From assembly GCA_963772555.1 (NCBI GenBank), contig CAVYXQ010000012.1, positions 1-64,000 of the forward strand: a stretch of 64,000 bases of DNA, read 5' to 3'. Below are positions 34,501 through 43,306 of this stretch, piece by piece. Source of the stretch: Roseiarcus sp963772555 (lineage in GTDB: Bacteria > Pseudomonadota > Alphaproteobacteria > Rhizobiales > Beijerinckiaceae). Every line of letters starts with the position of its first letter. Within the stretch, counting starts at the first letter, position 1. Below the pieces are notes generated by a model, which made no database searches, was not told the DNA's origin, and saw only the letters and a list, made by a program, of their open reading frames with translations. Made by a program: the position numbers and the translations under genes.

Positions 34501-36780
34501 ATGGCCCACGAAAACGCCGCCGATCTCAAGGCGGAGGCGCTGCATTTCCACAGCTCGCCCCGGCCGGGAAAGCTCGAGGTGGTGGCGACGAAGCCGCTCG
34601 CCAACCAGCGCGATCTGGCGCTCGCCTACTCGCCGGGGGTCGCCTTCCCGTGCCAGGCCATCGCCGCCGACCCGCACGCCGCCGATCTCTACACCGCCCG
34701 CCAGAATCTCGTCGCCGTCCTCTCCAACGGGACCGCCGTTCTGGGCCTTGGCGCGATCGGTCCGCTTGCCGCCAAGCCGGTCATGGAAGGCAAGGCTGTC
34801 CTGTTCAAGAAATTCGCCGGCATCGACGTGTTCGACATCGAGGTCGCGGAAACCAACGTCGACAAGCTCGTCGACATCATCGCCGCGCTCGAGCCGACCT
34901 TCGGCGGCATCAATCTTGAGGACATCAAGGGCCCGGAATGCTTCGAGGTCGAGGAGAAGGCAAAGGCCCGCATGGGCATTCCCGTCTTCCATGACGATCA
35001 GCACGGCACCGCCATCATCGTCTCGGCCGCGGTCGCCAACGCGCTCGAGCTGACCGGAAAGACCATCGACAAGGTCAAGATCGTCTGCTCCGGCGCAGGG
35101 GCGGCCGCGCTCGCCTCTCTCAATCTCCTCGTCGCCCTCGGCGCGAGGCGCGAAAATATCGTCGTCTGCGACATCGAAGGCGTCGTCTATAAAGGTCGTG
35201 AAACGCTGATGGACCGCTGGAAGGCCGTCTACGCGCGTGAGACCGCCGCGCGCACGCTCGCCGAGGTCATCGACGGGGCGGACATCTTTCTCGGCCTGTC
35301 GGCCGGCGGCGTGCTCAAGCCGGACATGCTCGAGCGCATGGCGCCGGAGCCGCTGGTGATGGCGCTCGCCAACCCGACGCCGGAGATCATGCCCGAGATC
35401 GCGCTCGAGGCGCGGCCCGATGCGATGATCTGCACCGGCCGCTCCGACTATCCCAATCAGGTCAACAACGTCCTCTGCTTCCCATACATCTTCCGCGGCG
35501 CGCTCGACGTCGGCGCCAGCGAGATCAACGAGGCGATGAAGAAGGCGGCGGTCTCGGCGATCGCCGCGCTGGCGCGCGAGACGCCCTCGGAGGTCGTGGC
35601 GCAGGCCTATGGCGGCCAGTCGACGCTGTTCGGCAAGACGTGCCTCATCCCGAGCCCGTTCGATCCGCGCCTGATGCTGCGCATTGCCCCGGCGGTTGCG
35701 CGCGCGGCGATGGAAAGCGGCGTCGCCCGGCGGCCGATCGCCGATTTCGACGCCTATGCCGATCAGTTGAATCGCTTCGTCTTCCGGTCGGGTTTCATGA
35801 TGAAGCCGCTCTTCGCCAAGGCGCGCGCGGCGAAGAAGAGCGTCATCTATGCCGAAGGCGAGGACGAACGGGTGCTCCGCGCCACGCAGGTCGTTCTCGA
35901 GGAACGGATCGCACGCCCGGTGCTGATCGGCCGGCCCGACGTGATGAAGGACCGCATCAAGCGCTTCGGCCTGACGATCAAGCCCGGGATCGATTTCGAG
36001 GTCATCGATCCGCAGAGCGATCCCCGCTATCGCGACTATGTCGCAACCTATCTGAAGGTGGCGGGCCGCAAGGGCGTGACGCCGGACGTCGCCCGCACCG
36101 TGGTGCGCACCTCGCCCAGCGTCATCGGCGCGCTGGCGCTGCATCGCGGCGAGGTCGACGCGCTGATCTGCGGCCTCGAAGGCCGCTTCGCCTCACGCCT
36201 CGACCATATACGCGACATTGTCGGCCTCGCGCCGGGGGCGAAGGACTTCTCCGCGCTCTCGCTGGTCATCGCCTCGACGGGCGCCTTTTTTCTCGCCGAC
36301 ACGCATGTGCGCTACGACCCGAGCGCCGAGGAAATCGCCGACACCGCGATCGCCTGCGGCCATCACGTGCGCCGCTTCGGCATCGAGCCGAAAATCGCGC
36401 TGATCTCGCACTCTGATTTCGGCTCCGCCGACACTCCGTCCGCCCGAAAGATGCGCGCGGCCCTGCGCCTCATCGAGGAGCGCGCGCCCGACCTCGAGGT
36501 CGACGGCGAGATGCAGGCCGACACGGCGCTGTCCCTGGTCGCCCGCGAGCGCGTGATGCTGCATTCGCGCCTCAAGGGCGAGGCGAACGTGCTGATCTTT
36601 CCCAATCTCGACGCCGGCAATACGGCGCTTCAGCTGACCCGGGTGATCGCCGACGCGCTGCCTGTCGGGCCGATCCTGATCGGGGCCGCCAAGCCCGCGC
36701 ATGTTTTGACTCCGACGGTGACCGCGCGCGGCATCGTCAACATGACGGCGATCGCTGCGGTCGAGGCGGCAGGCCGATAG
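34501..36780 (+). CDS. maeB: NADP-dependent malic enzyme (MaeB type, malic domain plus PTA-like domain)
   Basis: Oxidatively decarboxylates malate to pyruvate with NADP, 759 aa. The N-terminal malic domain shows SPGVAFPCQAI, NGTAVLGLGAIGPLAAKPVM (Tyr/Lys region), IPVFHDDQHGTAIIV and the NAD(P) site CSGAGAAALASLNLL. The C-terminal half from about residue 430 is the phosphotransacetylase-like regulatory domain (SVIYAEGEDERVLRATQV and NLDAGNTALQLTRVI). ATG 34501 has GGAGGAGACAGGCG upstream. It supplies pyruvate/acetyl-CoA and NADPH. Confidence 0.96.
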   Translation: MAHENAADLKAEALHFHSSPRPGKLEVVATKPLANQRDLALAYSPGVAFPCQAIAADPHAADLYTARQNLVAVLSNGTAVLGLGAIGPLAAKPVMEGKAVLFKKFAGIDVFDIEVAETNVDKLVDIIAALEPTFGGINLEDIKGPECFEVEEKAKARMGIPVFHDDQHGTAIIVSAAVANALELTGKTIDKVKIVCSGAGAAALASLNLLVALGARRENIVVCDIEGVVYKGRETLMDRWKAVYARETAARTLAEVIDGADIFLGLSAGGVLKPDMLERMAPEPLVMALANPTPEIMPEIALEARPDAMICTGRSDYPNQVNNVLCFPYIFRGALDVGASEINEAMKKAAVSAIAALARETPSEVVAQAYGGQSTLFGKTCLIPSPFDPRLMLRIAPAVARAAMESGVARRPIADFDAYADQLNRFVFRSGFMMKPLFAKARAAKKSVIYAEGEDERVLRATQVVLEERIARPVLIGRPDVMKDRIKRFGLTIKPGIDFEVIDPQSDPRYRDYVATYLKVAGRKGVTPDVARTVVRTSPSVIGALALHRGEVDALICGLEGRFASRLDHIRDIVGLAPGAKDFSALSLVIASTGAFFLADTHVRYDPSAEEIADTAIACGHHVRRFGIEPKIALISHSDFGSADTPSARKMRAALRLIEERAPDLEVDGEMQADTALSLVARERVMLHSRLKGEANVLIFPNLDAGNTALQLTRVIADALPVGPILIGAAKPAHVLTPTVTARGIVNMTAIAAVEAAGR

Positions 36781-36829
36781 GCGCCGCCTTTTGCCGCGCC
36801 GCCCGGCCTGGATAAGGCGCAAATTTGAT

Positions 36830-36857
36830 TTGACACCGCCGGCGTCCGGCAGAGAAT
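36830..36857 (+). promoter_or_regulatory. Promoter-like sequence for a candidate ncRNA
   Basis: TTGACA at 36830-36835, a 16-bp spacer and GAGAAT at 36852-36857. It lies 50 bp after the maeB stop with no ORF downstream, so it would start a noncoding transcript near 36864. Confidence 0.5.
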
Positions 36858-36863
36858 GTCATC

Positions 36864-37183
36864 AAGCCGTCACGCAGGGTTCGCCCGGGAGGCGGTGCGC
36901 GGAGGCCGCCCCCGGGAGTGAAAGGGCGGCGGAAAGCCGAGGTGGGAATGACGCCACCGGACCAAGACGCGTGATCCCAGGGTTCGTGGGATCAAAGCGC
37001 CGTCGCCGCTCCAAATGCCAGAGCGGAAGGGCGCTCCGACAAGGCTAGTCCAACGTCATTGGCGGCGAGGCGCGAAGGCCAAGCGCGTATCCGCCAACTT
37101 ATCATCTGCAATATTCCAGACCGTTTCGCAGAAAGCGAAACAGGGCCCCGCTCCGCCAAAGCGCGTCGGGGCCCACGCTTTTT
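36864..37183 (+). ncRNA. Candidate structured noncoding RNA (about 320 nt)
   Basis: The stretch between a TTGACA-type promoter and an intrinsic terminator has no ORF. Hairpins seen include GATCCCA/TGGGATC (36973-36993) and GTTTCGC/GCGAAAC with an AGAAA loop (37123-37141). Two mutually exclusive stems share GAGCG: CCGCTC (37006-37011) with GAGCGG (37021-37026), or GAGCG with CGCTC (37032-37036). I tested it by eye against tmRNA, RNase P, SRP RNA and the cobalamin riboswitch and found no diagnostic motif. The 5' and 3' ends are inferred. Confidence 0.45.
37143..37183 (+). terminator. Rho-independent terminator
   Basis: GGGCCCCG (37143-37150) pairs with CGGGGCCC (37167-37174) around a 16-nt loop, followed after four bases by TTTTT (37179-37183). 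It would end the candidate ncRNA and any maeB read-through. Confidence 0.75.
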
Positions 37184-37186
37184 GTT

Positions 37187-37267
37187 GACGTGGTCGCTGA
37201 CCACGTCGGACCTTTGTAGACGCGCTCGATGAGCGCGAGCGCGTGTGACGCGGTCGGCGACCGCATC
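37187..37267. repeat. Cluster of three REP-like hairpins
   Basis: GACGTGGTC-GCT-GACCACGTC (37187-37207), CGCGCTC-GAT-GAGCGCG after TTTGTAGA (37221-37237), and GACGCGGTC-GGC-GACCGCATC (37247-37267). The stems vary in a compensatory way relative to each other and to the pair at 13628-13681, and two of the copies share the TTTGTAG head. Confidence 0.65.
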
Positions 37268-37274
37268 TTCAGGG

Positions 37275-38486
37275 TCACGCCGCCTTCACCGGCATCCGCA
37301 CCCAGCCGCGCAGCGTGTTGTTGACGAGCGGCTCGGGCTCCCCGTCAGGCTCGAGCGTCGCGAAAGCGCGCGCCAGCGCGGCAAGCAGCGTCTCGCCTTC
37401 GAGCCTCGCCAAAAGCTGCCCGACGCACATGTGGATGCCGCCGCCGAACGCCACATGGCCGGACGTCGGGCGCTCGATATCGTAGCGGTCGGGCGCCGGC
37501 CATTTGCGCGGATCGCGGTTGGCCGCGCCGAGCAGCATCAGCACTTTCGCCCCCTCGGGGAGCGTGACCCCGCCGAGCGCGACCTCCCGCGTCGTGGTGC
37601 GGAAGAAGGTCTGCACCGGCGTCTCGAGCCTGATCGCCTCCTCGAAGGCCGCCCGCGCTTTCGTCGGATCGGCGCGGAGCGCGGCGAACTGGTCCGGATT
37701 GCCGGCGAGACAGCGCATCGCCGCGCCGAGCCCGTGCACGGTGGTGTCGAAGCCGGCGCTCAGGATCGAACGCACCAGCAGCTCCGCCTCCTGCCGGGTC
37801 ACCTCGCCCGCGTCCGCCGCCGTGTGGATCATCGCGCCGATGCCGTCGCCCGTCAGCGTCTCGCGCTTGCATTGCTCAGCGATCCACTTGACATGCGGCG
37901 CCATCTGGGCGAGCGCCGCGCGGCGCAGGTCATTGTCGGGCCCGAACATGTTGAAGACCGTCGCCGCGTAGGGCAAGAGATGCTCGCGGCCCTCTTTCGA
38001 CAGGCCGACCGCGTCCGGCAGCACCGCCATCGGATAGACCTCGGCGCAGTCGGCGACCGCGTCGAAACGGCCTCGCCGCGCGAGTTCCGCCGCAAGCGTT
38101 TGCGCCGCCTCGGCGAAGCGGGCGCGCAACGACCGCATCACCGTCGCCGACAGCGCCCGATTGAGCACCGCGCGCGCCCGGCCGTGCTCGGGCGGATCGC
38201 GCTCGAGCACCAGGCTTGGCGGCCGCCAGGGCGTCTCGCGGGCGAAGTCGCTGAGGCCCACGCCGCGGCTCGAGCAGAACGTCGCCGGATCGTCGAGGAT
38301 CTGCCTCACCTCGGCGTGCCGCGCCGCGGCGTAAACCTCGTATCGCTCCAGCCACACGACCGGTCCCGCCTCGCGCAAGGCTTCGTGCGCCGGATGGGGA
38401 TTCCTGAGGAAGGCGATCGAAAACGGATCGATCGGCGAAACCGGGACTTCGGCTGCCGGCCGAAGCGCGTGCGCAGCTTGTGACAT
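37275..38486 (-). CDS. Cytochrome P450
   Basis: Soluble bacterial P450 monooxygenase of about 403 aa. The I-helix oxygen-activation motif is SILSAGFDTTVHG, the K-helix ExxR is EEAIRLETPVQ, and the heme-ligand loop is FGGGIHMCVGQLLARLE with the Cys thiolate. ATG 38486 follows GGGGAAACGCC and gives a normal N-terminus (PIDPFSIAFLRNPHPAHEAL). No ferredoxin or reductase gene is adjacent. The substrate is unknown; relatives hydroxylate terpenoids, fatty acids or aromatics. Confidence 0.94.
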   Translation of the reverse strand: MSQAAHALRPAAEVPVSPIDPFSIAFLRNPHPAHEALREAGPVVWLERYEVYAAARHAEVRQILDDPATFCSSRGVGLSDFARETPWRPPSLVLERDPPEHGRARAVLNRALSATVMRSLRARFAEAAQTLAAELARRGRFDAVADCAEVYPMAVLPDAVGLSKEGREHLLPYAATVFNMFGPDNDLRRAALAQMAPHVKWIAEQCKRETLTGDGIGAMIHTAADAGEVTRQEAELLVRSILSAGFDTTVHGLGAAMRCLAGNPDQFAALRADPTKARAAFEEAIRLETPVQTFFRTTTREVALGGVTLPEGAKVLMLLGAANRDPRKWPAPDRYDIERPTSGHVAFGGGIHMCVGQLLARLEGETLLAALARAFATLEPDGEPEPLVNNTLRGWVRMPVKAA

Positions 38487-38559
38487 GGCGTTTCCCCAAG
38501 GCTTGTCGCCCGCGGGAATTATGGCTGCCTTGGCCTGCTCCCGCAACTCGCCGCAGCGC

Positions 38560-38910
38560 TCATCCCGCCAGTTTCGCCAGCCGCTTCGGCGCCACCAGCC
38601 GGTAGCTCCGGCGGACGAACGCCTCGACTTCCGCCCAGTCGGCGGCCTCACGGAGGCCGACGCCGATCCAGCCCTTGGCGCCGAAATAGGGAGGTATGAA
38701 GAAGCGCGCCGGATCGGCGCCGATGATCAGCGCCCTTGTCTCTGCGGGAGCCTTGCACCAGAGCGCGGCCCCGTCGTTCCAGGGCCGCTCGACGGCGAAG
38801 ATCTTGTCCGCGACGCGGTACGACGGGCCGCGCCGCATCGTTTCCTCGTGCGCTTCGGGAAGCGCGAGGCAGATCGCGCGAAGCCGCGCGCCGATCGCGG
38901 TTTTCGACAT
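38560..38910 (-). CDS. MmcQ/YjbR family protein
   Basis: About 116 aa of the MmcQ/YjbR (DUF419, double-wing-like) family. The pattern RLRAICLALPEAHEETMRRG, then FAVERPWNDGAALWCKAP, and the end GWIGVGLREAADWAEVEAFV, is typical. Members are small cytoplasmic proteins of unclear role, sometimes called DNA-binding. In-frame starts at 38928 (ATG) and 38931 (GTG) are also possible. It lies 74 bp upstream of the P450 on the same strand and could be co-transcribed. Confidence 0.82.
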   Translation of the reverse strand: MSKTAIGARLRAICLALPEAHEETMRRGPSYRVADKIFAVERPWNDGAALWCKAPAETRALIIGADPARFFIPPYFGAKGWIGVGLREAADWAEVEAFVRRSYRLVAPKRLAKLAG

Positions 38911-38980
38911 CGCGTTTTCATCGCCCATCACAGGCCGTCAATACAACGCGCGCAGCGAGGAGGGCGGCGCGAGAAGGGGC

Positions 38981-39634
38981 TCAGTTGCGCGGCTTCGCCT
39001 TCATCGCCCGCGCCCAGAGCGCCGCTTCCATCCGCTCGGCGATCTCGCGCAGATAGGGGTTGCGGGCTTCCCGGCCGGCGCGGCCGGCGTCGAGGTCGCT
39101 CTGGAAGCCGTCGCGCTGCGGCCAGTGCTCCGCCAGCAGTTCGAAGCCGGCGTCCTCGATCGTCTCGACCGCGTGGGCGAACTGCGTCTCGGAACGGCCG
39201 ACCTTCGACAGCACCATGACGAGCCGTCCCTCCGCGCCGCGGCGGGCGAGCTTGCGCGCCAGGGTGAGGGTCGGCCTCAAGTCGTCCTGCGATACGCCGG
39301 TCGGCAGGAAGACGACGTCGCTGTCCTCGGAAATCTCGGTCGAAAGATCATCGGCCATGCCGCGCGTATCGGCGACGATGAAGTCGGCGACGCCGTCACC
39401 CTTCCGCAGTCTCTTCAGGCTCTTGAAGGCGCGCGCGTCGACTTCCGGCTGGAGATTGGCGCGCATGCGCGCCGCGCTCCATTCGACGCAGGTCAGCTGG
39501 TCGAGATCGAAATCGGCGAGCAGCGTCTTGCGTCCGCGGTGCAGCGCCCCGACCGCGAGCAGTCGGGCGAGGGTGCTCTTGCCGACGCCGCCCTTCTGGC
39601 TGACGAAAGCCGCGGTCGTCGGAACCTTGCCCAT
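38981..39634 (-). CDS. ParA/MinD-like ATPase (orphan)
   Basis: Deviant Walker A P-loop ATPase of 217 aa: VSQKGGVGKSTLARLLAVG near the N-terminus, LLADFDLDQLT as the A' motif and FIVADTRGMADD as Walker B. The size and spacing match plasmid-type ParA proteins, and there is no ParB, centromere-like repeat or HTH beside it. ParA-like orphans also position cargo such as chemoreceptor clusters or carboxysomes. The exact role is unknown. It is transcribed toward the MmcQ gene, about 70 bp away. Confidence 0.87.
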   Translation of the reverse strand: MGKVPTTAAFVSQKGGVGKSTLARLLAVGALHRGRKTLLADFDLDQLTCVEWSAARMRANLQPEVDARAFKSLKRLRKGDGVADFIVADTRGMADDLSTEISEDSDVVFLPTGVSQDDLRPTLTLARKLARRGAEGRLVMVLSKVGRSETQFAHAVETIEDAGFELLAEHWPQRDGFQSDLDAGRAGREARNPYLREIAERMEAALWARAMKAKPRN

Positions 39635-39799
39635 GGAATGAACCCGCCGGCGCTTGCAATATCGCGCGAGCCCGAGCGCCGGAGGCTGGGTGGAGCGCGT
39701 GTGAGAATCAAATCGATGTTATCCGCTGGCGCGGCGCAGGCCAAGAGACGCAAACGATTCGACGACAGTTTTGTGACGAAAGCGCGCCGTTCCGGCCGT

Positions 39800-40795
39800 T
39801 CAGCGGTCAATCGTCGCCATCATCCACTCGGGATAACGCGGCCCGGCGATCGTTCCGGGCGCCAGAGCCGCGTCGAGCGCCTTCATCTGGTCCGGATCGA
39901 GCCGGACAGCCGCGGCCGCGACATTCTCCTCGAGGTAGGTTCGCCGCTTCGTGCCGGGGATCGGCACGATGTCATCGCCCTTGTGCAGGAGCCAGGCGAG
40001 CGCGACCTGTCCGGGCGTGGCCTGTTTCTGCGCCGCGATATCGCCGACGACCCGGGCCGCGCGCAGATTGGCGGCGAAATTGTCGCCCTGATAGCGCGGA
40101 TCCTTCCGGCGATAATCGCCCTCCGGATAGTCTTCCGCGCGCCTCGCTTGGCCCGTCAGGAAGCCGCGGCCGAGCGGCGAAAAGGGCACGAGGCCGATGC
40201 CGAGCTCGCGCAACACCGGCAGGACGTCGGCCTCGAGATTGCGCTCCCAGAGCGAATATTCGCTCTGCAGCGCCGACACCGGATGGACCGCGTGGGCGCG
40301 GCGGATGTTGGCGGCGCCAGCCTCGGAGAGACCAAAATATCGGACCTTGCCCTCCCCGACGAGATCGCCGACCGCGCCGGCCACGTCCTCGATCGGAACG
40401 GCCGGATCGATGCGGTGCTGATAGAGGAGATCGATCGTCTCCGTTTTGAGCCGCCTCAGCGAGCCCTCGACGGCCTCGCGGATATGCCCGGGCCGGCTGT
40501 CGCGTTCGGCGCCGACCTGCTTTCCGCCCTCGATGCGGAAGCCGAACTTGGTCGCGATCGTCACCTGATTGCGCCGGCCCTCGAGCGCGCGCCCGATCAA
40601 TTCCTCGTTGGCGAAGGGGCCGTAAACCTCGGCCGTGTCGAGAAACGTGCAGCCGAGAGCGACGGCGCGGTGCAGGGTCGCGATCGATTCGGTCTCGTCG
40701 GCCGGGCCATAGGATTGGCTCATGCCCATGCAGCCGAGACCGATCGCCGAAACCTCGAGGCCCTGACGGCCGAGCTTGCGCTTTGGCAGAGTCAC
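39800..40795 (-). CDS. Aldo/keto reductase
   Basis: NADPH-dependent carbonyl reductase, 331 aa, TIM-barrel fold. The catalytic tetrad is visible: Asp and Tyr in FLDTAEVYGPFANEEL, Lys in TIATKFGFRIEGG and His in LLYQHRIDPAVP. The cofactor-binding end includes VPIPGTKRRTYLEENV. The AKR13/YakC-like pattern (IGLGCMGMSQSYGP) suggests broad aldehyde reduction. It is the last gene of the one-strand group that begins with the TetR regulator, although the 93-bp gap before it leaves co-transcription open. Confidence 0.93.
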   Translation of the reverse strand: MTLPKRKLGRQGLEVSAIGLGCMGMSQSYGPADETESIATLHRAVALGCTFLDTAEVYGPFANEELIGRALEGRRNQVTIATKFGFRIEGGKQVGAERDSRPGHIREAVEGSLRRLKTETIDLLYQHRIDPAVPIEDVAGAVGDLVGEGKVRYFGLSEAGAANIRRAHAVHPVSALQSEYSLWERNLEADVLPVLRELGIGLVPFSPLGRGFLTGQARRAEDYPEGDYRRKDPRYQGDNFAANLRAARVVGDIAAQKQATPGQVALAWLLHKGDDIVPIPGTKRRTYLEENVAAAAVRLDPDQMKALDAALAPGTIAGPRYPEWMMATIDR

Positions 40796-40888
40796 CAGCG
40801 TATCCTTCCCGTCGGAAGGTTCGACTGTAGCCGCGATCGTCGATCGCGGCCAGACGCGGACAGCGACGGCGTGGACAATCTCACCCGA

Positions 40889-41254
40889 TCAGGCGAAGTC
40901 GTCCATCTCGTAAAGTTCGCGGATCTCGATCGTCGACGGGCCGGGCATCGGGTTCGGGCAGCGCTTGACCCAGCCGATCGCTTCGTCGAGGTCCTTGACC
41001 TTCCAGATCCAGTAGCCCGAGACGAGTTCGCCGACATTGCCGAACGGTCCCTTTGTCACGACCCGGTCCTCGCCGGAAAAGGCGACGCGCGCGCCCTTGC
41101 TCGTAGGTTTGAGGCCCCCACCGTCCGCCATAACGCCGGCGTCAATCAACGCCTGATTGAACGCGCCCATGTCCTTCATGAGCTCAGCGCTCGGCAGCTT
41201 GCCGGCCTCGGACTCTTTCGTTGCTTTGACAATCACCATGACGCGCATGCGCAT
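40889..41254 (-). CDS. YCII-related (DGPF-type) protein
   Basis: 121-aa YciI/DGPF-domain protein, a small dimeric alpha-beta fold. The N-terminus is MRVMVIVKATKESEAG, the middle FSGEDRVVTKGPFGNVGELV is the typical DGPF-like core, and GYWIWKVKDLDEAIGWVKRC ends the domain. Such proteins often sit beside ECF sigma factors or VOC proteins; here the neighbours are GST and VOC genes. The biochemical function is unknown. Confidence 0.85.
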   Translation of the reverse strand: MRMRVMVIVKATKESEAGKLPSAELMKDMGAFNQALIDAGVMADGGGLKPTSKGARVAFSGEDRVVTKGPFGNVGELVSGYWIWKVKDLDEAIGWVKRCPNPMPGPSTIEIRELYEMDDFA

Positions 41255-41303
41255 CTTCTCCTGCCGTGGTCTGGACGGAACGAGATTCTGGGTTCGTACG
41301 CGG

Positions 41304-41942
41304 TCACGCGACCTCTCTCAACGCGGGCGCCCTCGGCCAGGGATTGGCCCAGGCCGGAAGTTTGTCGAGCTCGTCGAGCCACCGCACGATGTGCGGGAAG
41401 GCGTCGAGCGGCATCTCCGCCCGGCGCCAATAGGTCGCCATCGACGCCAGCTGAAAATCCGCGATCGTCAGACGTCCGCAAACGGGATGCGATCGGTTCG
41501 CGAGATGTCCGTCGAGCACCTTGGCGTACCGCTGAAGATTGGGAACCTTCTCTCGCAGTGACGCGCGGTCGGGGTCGCCCAGCCTGAACGTTCCCTTCAC
41601 GATATGTTCGAAGTAGAATGGCCCGACCGCCGGTCCCCAATGCTGGTCGTTCCACGACAACCAGCGCAGAACCTCGACCTGCTCGGCGGGCTCGCCGGCC
41701 GGCCACATGTCCGAGCCGGCCTTCACGCAGATATAGGCCATGATCGCAGAGGACTCCCACAGCACGAGGTCGCCGTCCACGAGCGTCGGCGCCTTCATGT
41801 TGGGATTGAGCCCAACATATTCGGGCGTTCTGAGGCCGCCCGCCATCATATCGACCTCGATGAGGTCGGCGTCCACGCAGAGGTGCTTGACGAGCGCCAG
41901 CACGCGGCGCGGCGCCTGGGCTTCAAACCAGTAGATCTTCAT
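41304..41942 (-). CDS. Glutathione S-transferase
   Basis: Two-domain cytosolic GST of about 212 aa. The thioredoxin-like N-domain contains the cis-Pro segment NPNMKAPTLVDGDLVLWESS (Glu-Ser glutathione contacts). The helical C-domain includes GRLTIADFQLASM, the conserved N-capping/Asp motif. The start at 41942 has GGAGGACCAAG directly upstream. It conjugates glutathione to electrophiles, which fits the VOC and aldo/keto reductase neighbours. Confidence 0.92.
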   Translation of the reverse strand: MKIYWFEAQAPRRVLALVKHLCVDADLIEVDMMAGGLRTPEYVGLNPNMKAPTLVDGDLVLWESSAIMAYICVKAGSDMWPAGEPAEQVEVLRWLSWNDQHWGPAVGPFYFEHIVKGTFRLGDPDRASLREKVPNLQRYAKVLDGHLANRSHPVCGRLTIADFQLASMATYWRRAEMPLDAFPHIVRWLDELDKLPAWANPWPRAPALREVA

Positions 41943-42034
41943 CTTGGTCCTCCAGCGGAATGGGGAAGGAGCGGCAGCAATCTTGAGGGAAACGATCTCA
42001 AGGGCGGCGAACACGCTCGCCGCCTTTCGGTCTC

Positions 42035-42814
42035 TTAGCGCTTCGGCGCGACCAGCGCGAACATCGCCCCTTGGGGATCGCGGCCCTGGATGATCCAGCT
42101 TCCGCCGGGGACGTCCATCGGTCCGTTGAGGACCTGACCGCCCGCCGACTTGACCCTCTCCACGGCCGTGTCGATCGCCTCGACGTTGATGTAATAGGCC
42201 CAATGCGCCATTGGCTCCTGCGCCATCTTCTTCATCATACCGCCCATCTGCCGGCCCTTGGTGGTGAAGATCTGGTAGGTTCCCATGGGCCCCATGTTCA
42301 TCGCTTCGCCCTTCGTCCAGCCGAACAGGCCGGAATAGAAGGCGAAGGCGCGCTCGCCGTCGCCGGCGTGCAGTTCATGCCAGCCAATGTGGCCCGGCGC
42401 CATGGGGTCCAGCGTCGGCGCCTCGCTGCTGGCGCCCTTGAACAACAGGAAGCCGGCTCCGTGCGGGTCGCTTGCAACCGCGAATGTGCCGACATTGGCA
42501 ATGTCGGTCGGCGGACGGTGGATCGCCCCGCCCGCGGCCTTCACCTTGTCGGCGTAAACGCCAACGTCGTCGACGGCGATATAGCCCATCCAGGCCGGCT
42601 GCACGCCCTTGGCGTGCTCGGGAATTGGCATGAGGCCGCCGACCATGGCCTGGCCCGCCTTGAGCAGCGTGTAGCGCTGGTCGTTCATCGTGTTGGGCGC
42701 GAGCGTCCAGCCGACGACCTTGCTGTAGAAGGCCTCCGCGCCGGCGAGGTCGTTCGACATTTGATCGTACCAGACGAAGCTGCCGAGCAGGTTCGATGAA
42801 GACGGATCGGCCAT
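42035..42814 (-). CDS. Two-domain VOC family protein
   Basis: 259 aa, two VOC half-units. The first starts SFVWYDQMSNDLAGAEAFYS and includes MGYIAVDDVGVYADKVKAAG. The second starts GHIGWHELHAGDGERAFAFY and ends with DPQGAMFALVAPKR. It is clearly paralogous to the protein at 44172-44942, sharing the end DPQGAMFALVA. The start lies 12 bp after the PhnB-like stop, so they are co-transcribed. Predicted metal-dependent lyase or resistance activity; the substrate is unknown. Confidence 0.88.
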   Translation of the reverse strand: MADPSSSNLLGSFVWYDQMSNDLAGAEAFYSKVVGWTLAPNTMNDQRYTLLKAGQAMVGGLMPIPEHAKGVQPAWMGYIAVDDVGVYADKVKAAGGAIHRPPTDIANVGTFAVASDPHGAGFLLFKGASSEAPTLDPMAPGHIGWHELHAGDGERAFAFYSGLFGWTKGEAMNMGPMGTYQIFTTKGRQMGGMMKKMAQEPMAHWAYYINVEAIDTAVERVKSAGGQVLNGPMDVPGGSWIIQGRDPQGAMFALVAPKR

Positions 42815-42826
42815 GAGGTTCCTCCT

Positions 42827-43306
42827 TCAGTTCGGCCCGAAGGCCTGGTGCAATTGCGCAATGTCGAGTTTCTTCATCCGCAGGACCGCGCGCATCACGC
42901 GTTCGATGGCGGCCGGGTCCCCGCTCTGCATGATCTTCGGGACGAGACTCGGAACGATCTGCCAGGAGATGCCGAACTTGTCGGTGAGCCAGCCGCACTG
43001 GCCCGGCTTGCCGCCCGCGCCGAGCCGCTCCCAGAGTTGATCGATTTCCTCCTGGGTGTCGCAATCCACGACGAGCGAGATCGCCGGCGTGAAGGAGAAC
43101 TGCGGGCCGCCGTTGAGCGCGAGGAATTTCTGGCCCTCGATCTCAAAGAGGATCGTCATCACCGCGCCGACCGGACCGGGGCCGGCGTCGCCGTAGCGCG
43201 TTGTCGACAGGACGCCTCCAGATTTGAAGATCGATAGGTAATGTTGGACCGCCTCTTCGGCCTTCATGTCGAACCAGAGGCAGGGTGTGATCTTCTGCTC
43301 GCTCAC
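42827..43306 (-). CDS. PhnB-like VOC family protein
   Basis: 159-aa PhnB-type VOC protein (PF06983, once annotated 3-demethylubiquinone methyltransferase). It starts KITPCLWFDMKAEEAVQHYL, continues ILFEIEGQKFLALNGGPQFS and ends with GDPAAIERVMRAVLRMKKLD, all typical. The GTG at 43306 overlaps the TetR stop as GTGA with GGAG upstream, so translation is coupled to the regulator. Confidence 0.88.
   Translation of the reverse strand: MSEQKITPCLWFDMKAEEAVQHYLSIFKSGGVLSTTRYGDAGPGPVGAVMTILFEIEGQKFLALNGGPQFSFTPAISLVVDCDTQEEIDQLWERLGAGGKPGQCGWLTDKFGISWQIVPSLVPKIMQSGDPAAIERVMRAVLRMKKLDIAQLHQAFGPN

Noticed and set aside
36864..37183. tmRNA, RNase P, SRP RNA or cobalamin riboswitch
   Set aside because: No permuted-tmRNA T-arm plus tag codons, no RNase P GAAAGTCCGG segment, no SRP GGAAGGAAGC loop and no GCCACTG box could be found, so no known class is claimed.
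38981..39634. Replication/partition locus
   Set aside because: The ParA-like ATPase has no ParB, no rep gene and no iterons near it, so an origin or plasmid locus is not claimed.
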